Part shown: positions 1 through 12,442 of the stretch, piece by piece
Layout: the number at the start of each line of letters is the position of its first letter
How positions within the stretch are numbered: the first letter of the stretch is position 1
Source: Streptococcus oralis subsp. tigurinus AZ_3a
GTDB taxonomy: Bacteria; Bacillota; Bacilli; Lactobacillales; Streptococcaceae
Length of the DNA stretch: 57,202 nucleotides
NCBI GenBank assembly: GCA_000344275.1
Contig: AORU01000013.1
Coordinates: forward strand, 1 to 57,202
Direction of reading: 5' to 3'
The notes under the pieces: model-generated
Seen by the model: the letters and a program-made list of their open reading frames with translations, nothing else
Told to the model about the DNA's origin: nothing
Databases searched by the model: none
Made by a program: the position numbers and the translations under genes

Positions 1-98
1 GCTTGAACAACGTGAAAGCCAGCGTCTTTAGGCGCTGGCTGGTGATTTGGGCTTATAGCCCTGGTGCAAACCACCCGTTAGACGGGTGGTTATGATTC
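1..98 (+). mobile_element. Probable right end / omega-RNA scaffold of an IS200/IS605-type element (remnant)
   Basis: Three consecutive hairpins fill this stretch: a 10-bp stem at 17-26/31-40 with a TTTA loop and one G-U pair, a 5-bp stem at 49-53/57-61, and a perfect 10-bp stem at 69-78/82-91 with a 3-base loop. No T-run follows the last stem, so it is not a normal terminator. Clustered hairpins ending in an ACCACCCGT/ACGGGTGGT stem resemble the 3' scaffold of TnpB-guide RNAs at the right end of IS200/IS605 elements (family knowledge). The tnpB gene, if present, would lie left of the window. It could instead be an unrelated structured leader or a lone decayed end. Confidence 0.42.
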
Positions 99-144
99 TT
101 GATCTATTTAACGTGCTCCTACTCTAGCAGTATAATCGTTTTTT

Positions 145-153
145 TGGTATAAT
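145..153 (+). promoter_or_regulatory. Extended -10 promoter of ylxM-ffh
   Basis: TGG-TATAAT, a perfect extended -10, ends 7 bases before the ATG of ylxM. A second TATAAT lies at 131-136. The close spacing implies a leaderless or nearly leaderless transcript from the nearer promoter. Confidence 0.6.
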
Positions 154-160
154 AAAGGTT

Positions 161-493
161 ATGGAAATTGAAAAAACCAATCGTATGAATGCGCTTTTTG
201 AATTTTATGCTGCGCTTTTGACAGATAAGCAGATGAACTATATTGAACTCTACTATGCTGATGACTACAGTCTTGCTGAGATTGCTGAAGAGTTCGGTGT
301 TAGTCGTCAGGCTGTCTATGATAATATCAAGCGGACAGAAAAGATTCTAGAAGATTATGAGATGAAATTGCACATGTATTCGGACTACATTGTCCGTAGT
401 CAGATTTTTGACCAGATCTTGGAGCGTTATCCCAAGGATGACTTTCTGCAGGAGCAGATAGAAGTTTTAACAAGCATTGATAATAGAGAATAA
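161..493 (+). CDS. ylxM: YlxM family putative DNA-binding protein
   Basis: A 110-residue protein of the YlxM/p13 family, with a sigma-70 region 4-like helix-turn-helix around residues 36-60 ([20 protein letters not shown]). It is encoded immediately upstream of ffh in Firmicutes, and in streptococci YlxM has been linked to signal recognition particle function. Here it precedes ffh by 11 bases, so the two form an operon. The ATG at 161 has only AAAGG two bases before it and follows a -10 box almost directly, so the mRNA may be leaderless. A downstream ATG at codon 9 is the alternative start, but the family N-terminus favours 161. Confidence 0.93.
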   Translation: MEIEKTNRMNALFEFYAALLTDKQMNYIELYYADDYSLAEIAEEFGVSRQAVYDNIKRTEKILEDYEMKLHMYSDYIVRSQIFDQILERYPKDDFLQEQIEVLTSIDNRE

Positions 494-504
494 GAGGAAG
501 AAAA

Positions 505-2076
505 ATGGCATTTGAAAGTTTAACAGAACGTTTGCAGAACGTTTTTAAAAATCTACGTAAAAAGGGAAAAATCTCTGAGACTGATGTCCAAGAAGCAACC
601 AAAGAGATTCGCTTGGCTTTACTTGAGGCCGACGTTGCCTTGCCTGTTGTAAAGGACTTTATCAAGAAAGTTCGTGAGCGTGCAGTAGGGCACGACGTCA
701 TTGATACCCTCAATCCTGCACAACAGATTATCAAAATCGTTGATGAGGAACTGACAGCTGTTTTAGGTTCCGATACGGCAGAGATTATCAAGTCACCAAA
801 AATTCCAACCATTATCATGATGGTCGGTTTGCAGGGGGCTGGTAAAACAACATTTGCTGGTAAGCTGGCTAATAAACTCAAGAAGGAAGAAAATGCTCGT
901 CCTTTGATGATTGCGGCAGATATTTATCGTCTAGCAGCCATCGATCAGTTGAAAACACTTGGACAACAAATTGATGTTCCTGTCTTTGCACTTGGAACAG
1001 AGGTTCCAGCTGTTGAGATTGTTCGTCAAGGTTTGGAGCAAGCACAAGCCAATCACAACGACTATGTCTTGATTGATACGGCAGGACGATTGCAGATTGA
1101 TGAGCTCTTGATGAATGAGCTTCGTGACGTAAAAGCATTGGCCCAACCAAACGAAATTCTACTCGTCGTTGATGCCATGATTGGTCAGGAAGCGGCTAAT
1201 GTTGCCCGTGAATTCAATGCTCAGTTAGAAGTAACTGGTGTCATCCTTACCAAGATTGATGGGGACACTCGTGGTGGTGCGGCTTTGTCTGTTCGCCACA
1301 TCACTGGTAAACCTATCAAGTTCACTGGTACGGGTGAAAAGATTACAGATATTGAAACCTTCCACCCAGACCGTATGTCAAGTCGTATCCTTGGTATGGG
1401 GGATATGCTGACCTTGATTGAGAAAGCTTCTCAAGAATACGATGAGCAGAAAGCCCTTGAAATGGCTGAAAAGATGCGTGAAAACACCTTTGATTTCAAT
1501 GATTTCATTGATCAATTGGATCAGGTGCAAAATATGGGGCCAATGGAAGATTTGCTCAAGATGATCCCAGGTATGGCTAACAACCCTGCCCTCCAAAATA
1601 TGAAGGTGGATGAGCGCCAGATTGCGCGTAAATGTGCCATCGTGTCTTCCATGACACCTGAAGAACGTGAAAATCCTGATCTGTTGAATCCAAGCCGTCG
1701 TCGTCGTATCGCTGCAGGTTCTGGAAATACCTTTGTCGAAGTCAATAAATTTATCAAGGACTTTAACCAGGCCAAACAGCTCATGCAAGGCGTCATGTCT
1801 GGAGATATGAACAAGATGATGAAGCAGATGGGAATCAATCCCAATAACCTTCCTAAAAATATGCCAAATATGGGAGGAATGGATATGTCTGCCCTTGAAG
1901 GCATGATGGGACAAGGTGGTATGCCTGATATGTCAGCTCTCGGAGGAGCAGGAATGCCAGATATGAGTCAGATGTTTGGTGGCGGACTCAAAGGTAAAAT
2001 TGGTGAATTTGCCATGAAACAGTCCATGAAACGCATGGCCAACAAAATGAAAAAAGCGAAGAAAAAACGCAAATAA
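505..2076 (+). CDS. ffh: Signal recognition particle protein Ffh (SRP54)
   Basis: A 523-residue SRP GTPase that binds 4.5S/scRNA and signal sequences of nascent membrane proteins and docks with FtsY. The N domain (about 1-85) is followed by the G domain with P-loop GLQGAGKT (108-115), DTAGR near 190 and the TKIDGD motif near 248. The C-terminal M domain, after about residue 300, is methionine-rich with long MGG/MPDMS stretches and ends in a lysine-rich tail. Full length for the family. SD is GAGGAAG upstream of the ATG. It is cotranscribed with ylxM and ends at a strong terminator. Confidence 0.98.
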   Translation: MAFESLTERLQNVFKNLRKKGKISETDVQEATKEIRLALLEADVALPVVKDFIKKVRERAVGHDVIDTLNPAQQIIKIVDEELTAVLGSDTAEIIKSPKIPTIIMMVGLQGAGKTTFAGKLANKLKKEENARPLMIAADIYRLAAIDQLKTLGQQIDVPVFALGTEVPAVEIVRQGLEQAQANHNDYVLIDTAGRLQIDELLMNELRDVKALAQPNEILLVVDAMIGQEAANVAREFNAQLEVTGVILTKIDGDTRGGAALSVRHITGKPIKFTGTGEKITDIETFHPDRMSSRILGMGDMLTLIEKASQEYDEQKALEMAEKMRENTFDFNDFIDQLDQVQNMGPMEDLLKMIPGMANNPALQNMKVDERQIARKCAIVSSMTPEERENPDLLNPSRRRRIAAGSGNTFVEVNKFIKDFNQAKQLMQGVMSGDMNKMMKQMGINPNNLPKNMPNMGGMDMSALEGMMGQGGMPDMSALGGAGMPDMSQMFGGGLKGKIGEFAMKQSMKRMANKMKKAKKKRK

Positions 2077-2106
2077 AAAAAGGAAAGCAGAAGCGCTTAC
2101 CTAAAA

Positions 2107-2138
2107 AAGAACTCTGAATCCGATTCAGAGTTCTTTTG
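2107..2138. terminator. Bidirectional terminator between ffh and guaA
   Basis: A perfect 11-bp stem (2109-2119 with 2123-2133, loop CCG) is flanked by A6 on the left and T4 on the right, so it can end both ffh (+) and guaA (-). Confidence 0.9.
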
Positions 2139-2150
2139 TGTTTGATTGGT

Positions 2151-3713
2151 TTATTCCCACTCTACAGTTGCAGGTGGTTTACTTGTAATATCGTAGACGA
2201 TACGGTTAACGTGATCCACTTCATTTACGATACGTACAGAGATTTTTTGAAGGACTTCCCAAGGAATTTTGGCAAAGTCAGCAGTCATACCATCAATAGA
2301 AGTGATAGCACGAATGGCGATTGTGTAGTCATAAGTACGACCATCACCCATAACACCAACTGAACGAACGCCTGTGTTGACAGTGAAGTATTGCCAGATA
2401 TCGCGGTCAAGACCAGCTTTAGCGATTTCTTCGCGAAGGATAGCATCAGACTCACGAACAGTTTCTAGTTTTTCTTCAGTGATTTCACCCATGACACGGA
2501 TAGCAAGTCCTGGTCCTGGGAATGGTTGGCGCCATACAATGTGGTCTGGCATACCAAGTTCTGTACCGAGGGCACGGACTTCGTCTTTATAAAGAGTGTT
2601 CAATGGTTCAATCAATTCAAACTGCATGTCTTCTGGCAGACCACCAACATTGTGGTGTGATTTGATGGTTTGAGCAGTATCTGTACCAGACTCAATCACG
2701 TCAGTGTAAAGCGTTCCTTGAGCAAGGAATTTTACATCTTTTAGCTTGCTTGCTTCGTCATCGAAGACATAAACAAACTCATTACCGATGATTTTACGTT
2801 TTTGTTCAGGGTCAGAAACACCTGCAAGTTTATCAAGGAAGCGTTTTGCAGCATCTGCTTTGACGATATTCAAACCAAACTTACCACCAAGCATGTCCAT
2901 AACTTGGTCAGCCTCTCCCTTACGGAGAAGACCGTGGTCTACAAAGATACAGATCAATTGATCACCGATTGCTTTTTGGAGAAGAACACCAACAACAGAA
3001 GAGTCAACACCACCTGATAGACCGAGAAGAACACGCTTGTCACCTACAGTTTCACGAATTTTCTTGATCTGCATATCGATGAAGTTGTCCATTGACCAGT
3101 CACCCTTAGCTTTACAGATGTTAAGGGCAAAGTTGCGAAGGATATCATTCCCGTATACAGAATGGCGAACTTCTGGGTGGAATTGGATACCATAGATGTG
3201 CCTGTCAGGGTTTTCAATAGCTGCATAAGGACAGTCAGCAGAAGTTCCAGTACGAACAAAATCAGCTGGAATCTCTGTAACAGCATCGCCATGGCTCATC
3301 AAAACAATCTGTTCTTCAGGAGTTCCTTCAAAGAGGGCAGAAGTGGTATGGGTAAGTGGTGATTGGCCATACTCGCGGTTACCAGCATCACCTGCAGGGA
3401 CAACTTTTCCTCCAAGTTTATGAGTTAAAAGTTGCATACCATAGCAGATTCCTAAAATTGGAATGCCAAGTTCAAAAATTTCTGGGTCAATATCAAATGA
3501 ACCATCTTCGTATACAGAGTTTGGTCCACCAGAGAGGATGATCCCTACAGGGTTAATCGCACGAACCTCTGCAGCTGAGATTTTGTGACTTTTTAGCTCA
3601 GAAAAAACACCAATTTCACGAATACGGCGTGAAATCAGCTGGTTGTATTGGCTACCATAGTCCAGCACGATGATTTTTTCGACATCTTGCAAATCAGTTG
3701 AAATGTTGCTCAT
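2151..3713 (-). CDS. guaA: GMP synthase (glutamine-hydrolysing)
   Basis: A 520-residue enzyme that converts XMP, ATP and glutamine to GMP, the last step of guanine nucleotide synthesis. The N-terminal class I glutamine amidotransferase has its nucleophile Cys90 in GICYGMQ and the HPE motif in FHPEVRHS. The ATP-pyrophosphatase P-loop SGGVDSS lies near residue 232, followed by the C-terminal dimerisation domain ending PPATVEWE. Full length and intact. It stands alone on the minus strand, convergent with ffh and divergent from a GntR regulator gene. Confidence 0.98.
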   Translation of the reverse strand: MSNISTDLQDVEKIIVLDYGSQYNQLISRRIREIGVFSELKSHKISAAEVRAINPVGIILSGGPNSVYEDGSFDIDPEIFELGIPILGICYGMQLLTHKLGGKVVPAGDAGNREYGQSPLTHTTSALFEGTPEEQIVLMSHGDAVTEIPADFVRTGTSADCPYAAIENPDRHIYGIQFHPEVRHSVYGNDILRNFALNICKAKGDWSMDNFIDMQIKKIRETVGDKRVLLGLSGGVDSSVVGVLLQKAIGDQLICIFVDHGLLRKGEADQVMDMLGGKFGLNIVKADAAKRFLDKLAGVSDPEQKRKIIGNEFVYVFDDEASKLKDVKFLAQGTLYTDVIESGTDTAQTIKSHHNVGGLPEDMQFELIEPLNTLYKDEVRALGTELGMPDHIVWRQPFPGPGLAIRVMGEITEEKLETVRESDAILREEIAKAGLDRDIWQYFTVNTGVRSVGVMGDGRTYDYTIAIRAITSIDGMTADFAKIPWEVLQKISVRIVNEVDHVNRIVYDITSKPPATVEWE

Positions 3714-3748
3714 CTTTTTCCTTTCTCAAAAGAAATATCTTTTTCAAT

Positions 3749-3757
3749 ATTTTATCA
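3749..3757 (-). promoter_or_regulatory. guaA extended -10 promoter
   Basis: On the minus strand the sequence reads TGA-TAAAAT, an extended -10, about 36 bases before the guaA ATG. The -35 region (TGGTAA) is weak. No room remains for a purine riboswitch downstream of it. Confidence 0.5.
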
Positions 3758-3794
3758 CAAATAGGGGCGAATTACCAACTAAACAAGGCAAAGT

Positions 3795-3824
3795 TTGACT
3801 TTTTCTTAGCAAATACGGTACAAT
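3795..3824 (+). promoter_or_regulatory. Promoter of the GntR regulator gene
   Basis: TTGACT at 3795-3800 and TACAAT at 3819-3824 are separated by 18 bases, about 30 bases before the gene start. Confidence 0.65.
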
Positions 3825-3853
3825 GGAGAAAATAAAGAAAAGAAGTGAGAATC

Positions 3854-4552
3854 ATGTTACCAGCTTATATGAAAATCCACGATCAGATCAAGAAGGATAT
3901 AGATGAGCATCATTGGAAAATCGGAGAGAGACTTCCAAGTGAGCGAGATTTAGCTGAACAGTTTCAAGTTAGCCGGATGACTTTACGCCAGGCTATCTCT
4001 CTCTTAGTTGAGGAAGGAGTTTTGGAGCGTCGTGTAGGAAGTGGGACTTTTGTCTCTAGCACTCGTGTCCAAGAAAAAATGCGGGGGACAACCAGTTTTA
4101 CGGAGATTGTCAAATCTCAGGGGAAAATACCTTCCAGCCAACTCATTTCTTACAGAAGAACCATTCCAAATGAGCAAGAGGTCGCAAAACTAGGGATTAC
4201 TCCGACAGAGAATATTATCCGCATGGAACGGGTGCGGTACGCTGACCAAGTTCCGCTAGTCTATGAAGTCGCATCCATTCCTGAGAAATTCATTAAGGAT
4301 TTCAAAAAAGAAGAAATCACCAGTCACTTCTTTCAAACATTGCAGCAGCATGGCTACCGGATTGGCAAATCCCAACAGACTATTTATGCGAGATTGGCTA
4401 AGGAAAAAATTGCTCACTATCTGGAAGTTGAAAAGGGGCATGCCATTTTAGCCTTGACTCAGGTCTCTTATCTTGAAGATGGGACTGCTTTCGAGTATGT
4501 AAAGAGTCAATACGTGGGCGAACGCTTTGAATTTTATCTTGAAAATAACTAG
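3854..4552 (+). CDS. GntR family transcriptional regulator (HutC/UTRA subfamily)
   Basis: A 232-residue regulator from the ATG at 3854; a GTG three codons upstream (3845) is in frame but looks less likely. The N-terminal winged helix-turn-helix covers about residues 8-70 (PSERDLAEQFQVSRMTLRQAI), and the rest is a UTRA ligand-binding domain that typically senses sugars or sugar phosphates. The regulated gene is not evident: it is divergent from guaA and 138 bases from the next gene. In pneumococcus, as I recall, a GntR gene also sits next to guaA, so this is conserved synteny. Ligand unknown. Confidence 0.9.
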   Translation: MLPAYMKIHDQIKKDIDEHHWKIGERLPSERDLAEQFQVSRMTLRQAISLLVEEGVLERRVGSGTFVSSTRVQEKMRGTTSFTEIVKSQGKIPSSQLISYRRTIPNEQEVAKLGITPTENIIRMERVRYADQVPLVYEVASIPEKFIKDFKKEEITSHFFQTLQQHGYRIGKSQQTIYARLAKEKIAHYLEVEKGHAILALTQVSYLEDGTAFEYVKSQYVGERFEFYLENN

Positions 4553-4576
4553 TCTCAGAAGGCTAGTTTTTTGTTT
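4547..4576 (+). terminator. Terminator of the GntR gene
   Basis: A short stem AACTAG/CTAGTT (4547-4552 with 4563-4568), overlapping the stop codon, is followed by a T-rich run. Confidence 0.6.
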
Positions 4577-4689
4577 TCTTAAAAGATTAGAATTGTCAAA
4601 ACAATCTGTCTAGGCTTGATTTTATCCCTTATTTACTATAAAATGAGAAGGAAAAACGTCAAACTTTTATATTGCAAATAGGAGAAAAC

Positions 4690-5976
4690 ATGACAAAAAC
4701 ATTAAAACGTCCTGAGGTTTTATCGCCTGCAGGGACTTTAGAGAAGCTAAAAGTGGCTGTTCGGTATGGAGCTGATGCTGTTTTTATAGGTGGACAAGCT
4801 TATGGTCTTCGTAGCCGTGCAGGAAACTTCACCTTTGAACAGATGGAAGAAGGCGTGCAGTTTGCTGCTAAGTACGGTGCCAAGGTCTATGTGGCTGCTA
4901 ACATGGTTATGCACGAAGGAAACGAAGCTGGTGCTGGAGAATGGTTCCGTAAGTTGCGTGACATCGGGATTGCCGCAGTTATCGTGTCAGATCCGGCCTT
5001 GATTATGATTGCAGCAACTGAAGCGCCAGGTCTTGAAATTCACCTCTCTACTCAAGCCAGTGCGACGAACTATGAAACTTTAGAGTTCTGGAAAGAACTT
5101 GGTTTAACTCGCGTGGTTTTGGCCCGTGAAGTTTCAATGGAAGAATTGGCAGAGATTCGCAAACGTACTGATGTAGAAATTGAGGCCTTTGTGCATGGAG
5201 CCATGTGTATTTCCTACTCAGGACGTTGCACTCTTTCAAACCACATGAGTATGCGTGATGCCAACCGTGGTGGTTGTTCTCAGTCTTGCCGTTGGAAATA
5301 CGACCTTTACGACATGCCTTTTGGTCAAGAACGTAAGAGTCTTAAAGGTGAAATTCCAGAAGAATTTTCAATGTCAGCTGTTGACATGTCTATGATTGAC
5401 CATATCCCAGATATGATTGAAAATGGTGTAGATAGTCTAAAAATTGAAGGTCGTATGAAGTCAATCCACTATGTTTCAACAGTAACCAACTGTTACAAGG
5501 CGGCTGTGGATGCTTACCTTGAAAGCCCAGAAAAATTTGAAGCTATCAAACAGGACCTGGTAGATGAGATGTGGAAGGTTGCCCAACGTGAATTGGCAAC
5601 AGGTTTCTACTATAGTACACCTACAGAAAATGAACAGTTGTTTGGTGCACGTCGTAAAATCCCTGAATACAAGTTTGTTGCTGAAGTGGTAGCTTATGAT
5701 GAAGCAACCAAGACAGCAACCATTCGTCAACGAAATGTCATCAACGAAGGCGATCAAGTTGAGTTTTATGGGCCAGGTTTCCGTCATTTTGAAACCTATA
5801 TCGAAAATCTTCACGATTCTAAAGGAAATAAAATTGACCGTGCTCCAAATCCAATGGAACTCTTGACAATTAAAGTCCCACAACCTGTTCAAGCTGGGGA
5901 CATGGTCCGCGCTCTCAAGGAAGGTCTTATCAATCTCTATAAGGAAGATGGAACCAGTGTCACAGTTCGTGCCTAG
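4690..5976 (+). CDS. trhP: U32 family protein, TrhP/YrrO-like tRNA 5-hydroxyuridine synthesis protein
   Basis: A 428-residue protein annotated historically as a U32 collagenase-like peptidase. Members of this group (E. coli TrhP/YegQ, B. subtilis YrrO) are needed for prephenate-dependent 5-hydroxyuridine at the tRNA wobble position (family knowledge). Visible hallmarks are LSPAGTLEKLKVAVRYGADA at the N-terminus, a histidine in FVHGAMC, and the Cys cluster at MCISYSGRC...GGCSQSCRW that would hold an iron-sulfur cluster. The start follows AGGAG by 6 bases at 4690; an upstream in-frame TTG (4672) is rejected. No YrrN-like partner is adjacent. Confidence 0.85.
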   Translation: MTKTLKRPEVLSPAGTLEKLKVAVRYGADAVFIGGQAYGLRSRAGNFTFEQMEEGVQFAAKYGAKVYVAANMVMHEGNEAGAGEWFRKLRDIGIAAVIVSDPALIMIAATEAPGLEIHLSTQASATNYETLEFWKELGLTRVVLAREVSMEELAEIRKRTDVEIEAFVHGAMCISYSGRCTLSNHMSMRDANRGGCSQSCRWKYDLYDMPFGQERKSLKGEIPEEFSMSAVDMSMIDHIPDMIENGVDSLKIEGRMKSIHYVSTVTNCYKAAVDAYLESPEKFEAIKQDLVDEMWKVAQRELATGFYYSTPTENEQLFGARRKIPEYKFVAEVVAYDEATKTATIRQRNVINEGDQVEFYGPGFRHFETYIENLHDSKGNKIDRAPNPMELLTIKVPQPVQAGDMVRALKEGLINLYKEDGTSVTVRA

Positions 5977-5990
5977 TGAAGGAAAAGTGA

Positions 5991-6302
5991 ATGAATCAAG
6001 CACAAGGTTTGTTAGTTGATGATGAGAGTAGATGTATTCATTATCATAACGAAAAGGACATTGTTTCTCTCCAGTGCTATGAGTGTAAAAAATATTATGC
6101 TTGCTATCAGTGCCACAATGCTATAGAAACGCATGTTTTTTCGCCCTATCCCTTGGCGCTTTCTGAGGATCGACCGATTTTATGTGGGGTTTGTAAGAGG
6201 ACAATGACTTTTCAAGAATACCAAAAACAGATGACTTGTCCTTACTGCAGTGCTCCATTTAATCCAGGTTGTAAACAACACTATTCCTACTATTTTAAAT
6301 AA
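5991..6302 (+). CDS. CHY zinc finger protein
   Basis: A 103-residue protein dominated by paired Cys/His residues: CIHYH near 17, CYECKKYYACYQCH near 31-45, CGVCKR near 67 and CPYCSAPFNPGCKQHYSYYF at the end. This is the CHY zinc-finger pattern, expected to bind two or three zinc ions. It starts 14 bases after the U32 gene with a GAAGG SD, so it is probably cotranscribed. The function of the small bacterial CHY proteins is not established. Confidence 0.85.
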   Translation: MNQAQGLLVDDESRCIHYHNEKDIVSLQCYECKKYYACYQCHNAIETHVFSPYPLALSEDRPILCGVCKRTMTFQEYQKQMTCPYCSAPFNPGCKQHYSYYFK

Positions 6303-6311
6303 ACTGAATCT

Positions 6312-6336
6312 ATCCAAGTTCTAAACTTGGATTTTT
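6312..6336 (+). terminator. Terminator after the CHY protein gene
   Basis: A 9-bp stem (6312-6320 with 6324-6332, loop CTA) is followed by four T. Confidence 0.7.
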
Positions 6337-6469
6337 CAATTTATTTCGGAAAATATAGAAAAAGTGGAGACACATTTCATCATAAAATGAGAAACTTATC
6401 TATACAGTGGTATAAAAATAGCAAAAATAGAAATAAATCATCTGAAACGCTTCCAACGTAAGTAAAAAG

Positions 6470-6498
6470 TTGACAAAAACAAATTTTAGGACTAAACT
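6470..6498 (+). promoter_or_regulatory. Promoter of the atp operon
   Basis: TTGACA at 6470-6475 and TAAACT at 6493-6498 with a 17-base spacer, about 35 bases before atpE. Another possible extended -10 (TGG-TATAAA) lies near 6409. The 200-base gap before atpE holds these sites and the preceding terminator. Confidence 0.7.
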
Positions 6499-6533
6499 AA
6501 GTAAGTAAATTTTAAATAAAAGGAGAATTCATC

Positions 6534-6734
6534 ATGAATTTAACATTTTTCGGTCTATGTCTTGCCTGTATGGGTGTATCTCTTGCAGAAGGATTTTTGA
6601 TGAACGGTTTGTTCAAGTCTGCAGCACGCCAACCAGATATCATCCCACAATTGCGTAGTTTGATGATCATGGGGATTGCCTTTATCGAAGGAACATTCTT
6701 TGTAACTCTCGTATTTTCATTTATCATCAAATAA
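6534..6734 (+). CDS. atpE: F1Fo ATP synthase subunit c
   Basis: A 66-residue proteolipid of two transmembrane helices joined by the polar RQPD loop (residues 32-35). The proton-binding carboxylate is Glu52 in AFIEGTFF. As usual in streptococci it precedes subunit a and is short. Residues 18 (Ala), 45 (Ile) and 48 (Ile) differ from the pneumococcal protein as I recall it (Gly, Phe, Val), which are sites where optochin-resistance changes occur. A strong AGGAG SD precedes the ATG, which suits the ring subunit needed in most copies. Confidence 0.97.
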   Translation: MNLTFFGLCLACMGVSLAEGFLMNGLFKSAARQPDIIPQLRSLMIMGIAFIEGTFFVTLVFSFIIK

Positions 6735-6768
6735 AGAGAAGTATAAAATGGAAAAGGGAGGATTCTAG

Positions 6769-7482
6769 ATGGAAGAAAGTATCAATCCAACCATCAATAT
6801 TGGTCCTGTTACCTTTGATTTAACCTTGACAGCATTGACTTTGTTGTCTGTGGCACTGATTTTTGGCTTTATCTATTGGGCAAGTCGTAATATGACTGTG
6901 AAACCCAAAGGAAAGCAAAATGTACTAGAGTATCTCTATGACTTTGTAGTCGGATTTACAGAACCCAACGTAGGTTCTCGGTACATGAAAGATTACTCAC
7001 TCTTTTACTTGTGTTTATTTCTTTTTATGGTTATCGCAAACAATCTTGGTTTGATGGCGAAACTTCAAACTACAGATGGGACAAACCTTTGGACATCGCC
7101 AACTGCAAATCTCCAGTTTGACTTGGCTTTGTCATTTGGAATTATCCTGATGACCCATATAGAAGGAATTCGTCGCCGTGGTGTTAAAAAGTATCTGAAA
7201 GGTTTTGTTACCCCAGGTTTCATGACACCGATGAATCTCCTTGAAGAAGTCACGAATTTCCTATCACTTGCTTTGCGGGTGTTCGGGAATATCTTTGCCG
7301 GAGAAGTGATGGCAAGCTTGCTTATTACTCTTTCTCATCAGGCTCTTTATTGGTATCCAGTGGCATTTGTTACCAATCTTGTCTGGACGGCATTCTCTGT
7401 GTTTATTTCCTGTGTTCAGGCCTATGTATTCACAGTCTTGTCTTCAATGTATCTAGGAAATAAAATTAATGATGAAGAGTAG
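6769..7482 (+). CDS. atpB: F1Fo ATP synthase subunit a
   Basis: A 237-residue integral membrane stator subunit with about five to six transmembrane helices. It carries the essential arginine in [13 protein letters not shown] (near residue 176) that interacts with Glu52 of the c ring to form the proton half-channels. It follows atpE by 34 bases with a GGGAGG SD. Length is normal for the family. Confidence 0.97.
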   Translation: MEESINPTINIGPVTFDLTLTALTLLSVALIFGFIYWASRNMTVKPKGKQNVLEYLYDFVVGFTEPNVGSRYMKDYSLFYLCLFLFMVIANNLGLMAKLQTTDGTNLWTSPTANLQFDLALSFGIILMTHIEGIRRRGVKKYLKGFVTPGFMTPMNLLEEVTNFLSLALRVFGNIFAGEVMASLLITLSHQALYWYPVAFVTNLVWTAFSVFISCVQAYVFTVLSSMYLGNKINDEE

Positions 7483-7495
7483 AAAGGAGTAAATG

Positions 7496-7989
7496 ATGCA
7501 CGTAACAGTAGGTGAATTGATTGGTAACTTTATTTTAATCGCTGGCTCTTTTATCCTTTTGGTCGTCTTAGTCAAAAAATACGCATGGTCAAACTTGACG
7601 AGTATCTTTGAAGAACGAGCTGAAAAGATTGCTGCTGATATTGATGGCGCTGAACAAGCTCGTCAAAAAGCAGAGACTCTTGCTCAAAAGCGCGAAGATG
7701 AATTAGCAGGTAGTCGTAGTGAAGCTAAAACTATCATTGAAAATGCTAAAGAGACAGCTGAAAAGAGTAAATCAGATATTTTGGCTGAAGCTAAGCTAGA
7801 AGCTGGTCGCTTGAAAGAAAAAGCTAACCAAGAAATTGCGCAAAACAAAGCTGAGGCTTTACAAAGTGTTAAGGGCGAGGTGGCAGATTTGACAGTTAGT
7901 CTAGCTGGGAAAATCATCTCACAAAACCTTGACAGTCATGCCCATAAGGAACTCATTGATCAGTATATCGATCAGCTAGGAGAAGCCTA

Positions 7990-7990
<1 letters not shown>
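7496..7990 (+). CDS. atpF: F1Fo ATP synthase subunit b
   Basis: A 164-residue peripheral stalk subunit: one N-terminal transmembrane helix (about residues 7-27) and a long charged coiled coil rich in Ala, Glu and Lys that contacts delta. Two consecutive ATGs are present (7493, 7496); the second is chosen because it sits 6 bases after AAAGGAG and starts MHVTVGEL like its relatives. Its TAA overlaps the atpH ATG by one base, so translation is coupled. Confidence 0.96.
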
Positions 7991-10046
<2,056 letters not shown>

Positions 10047-10061
10047 GAATAGAGGTGTCAG

Positions 10062-10940
10062 ATGGCAGTATCTCTAAATGATATTAAAACAAAAATCGCC
10101 TCAACAAAAAATACTAGTCAAATCACTAATGCCATGCAAATGGTATCGGCTGCTAAACTAGGTCGCTCTGAAGAAGCAGCGCGCAACTTCCAAGTTTACG
10201 CTCAGAAAGTTCGTAAGCTTTTGACGGATATTCTGCATGGTAACGGATCTGGTGGTTCAACCAATCCGATGCTCATCAGTCGACCAGTTAAGAAAACAGG
10301 CTATATCGTTATCACTTCAGACCGTGGCTTGGTTGGAGGTTATAATGCTTCCATCCTTAAAGCCGTTATGGAGTTAAAAGAAGAATACTATCCAGATGGT
10401 AAAGGTTTTGAGATAATCTGTATCGGTGGGATGGGAGCTGATTTCTTTAAGGCTCGTGGTATTCAGCCAATCTATGAACTACGTGGTTTGGCAGATCAAC
10501 CTAGTTTTGATGAAGTTCGTAAAATTATTTCAAAAACGATTGAGATGTACCAAAACGAACTTTTTGATGAATTATACGTCTGCTACAATCATCATGTCAA
10601 TACTCTCACAAGTCAGATGCGTGTGGAACAAATGCTGCCGATTGTTGACTTAGATCCAAATGAAGCGGATGAAGAGTATAGCTTGACCTTTGAGTTGGAA
10701 ACGAGTCGTGATGATATTCTAGAGCAGTTGTTACCTCAGTTTGCAGAAAGTATGATATACGGGGCTATCATCGATGCCAAGACAGCTGAGAATGCTGCAG
10801 GTATGACAGCCATGCAAACGGCAACTGATAATGCCAAGAAAGTCATCAATGATTTGACAATCCAGTATAACCGTGCCAGACAGGCGGCGATTACACAAGA
10901 AATTACAGAAATCGTAGCGGGGGCTAGTGCCTTAGAATAA
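10062..10940 (+). CDS. atpG: F1Fo ATP synthase subunit gamma
   Basis: A 292-residue central rotor shaft. The N- and C-terminal helices that form the coiled coil are visible ([22 protein letters not shown] at the start, split here as two halves, and [22 protein letters not shown] at the end, the conserved family ending). A GAGGTG SD lies 7 bases before the ATG. It sits 15 bases after atpA. Confidence 0.96.
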   Translation: MAVSLNDIKTKIASTKNTSQITNAMQMVSAAKLGRSEEAARNFQVYAQKVRKLLTDILHGNGSGGSTNPMLISRPVKKTGYIVITSDRGLVGGYNASILKAVMELKEEYYPDGKGFEIICIGGMGADFFKARGIQPIYELRGLADQPSFDEVRKIISKTIEMYQNELFDELYVCYNHHVNTLTSQMRVEQMLPIVDLDPNEADEEYSLTFELETSRDDILEQLLPQFAESMIYGAIIDAKTAENAAGMTAMQTATDNAKKVINDLTIQYNRARQAAITQEITEIVAGASALE

Positions 10941-10975
10941 GGCTTTACCTCTCTCGTATCAAAATGAACTTAGGA

Positions 10976-10990
10976 CCTAGGTGACCTAGG
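10976..10990. repeat. CCTAGG inverted repeat in the atpG-atpD gap
   Basis: Two copies of the self-complementary hexamer CCTAGG separated by TGA form a compact hairpin in the only long gap (85 bases) inside the operon. No T-run follows, so it is not a terminator. Confidence 0.6.
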
Positions 10991-11016
10991 AACCGACAGT
11001 ATCTTATATAGAATAG

Positions 11017-12432
<1,416 letters not shown>

Positions 12433-12442
12433 GAGGTGATCT

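Noticed and set aside
327..881. Long minus-strand frame (184 codons) across ylxM-ffh
   Set aside because: It is antisense to two clear genes, has no recognisable domain or SD, and its residues are low-quality reverse-frame sequence.
3714..3790. Possible purine riboswitch before guaA
   Set aside because: The leader from the likely start site is only about 35-40 bases, too short for the aptamer.
6443..6456. cre-like TGAAACGCTTCCA upstream of the atp operon
   Set aside because: It is one base shorter than the cre consensus spacing, so CcpA binding is doubtful.
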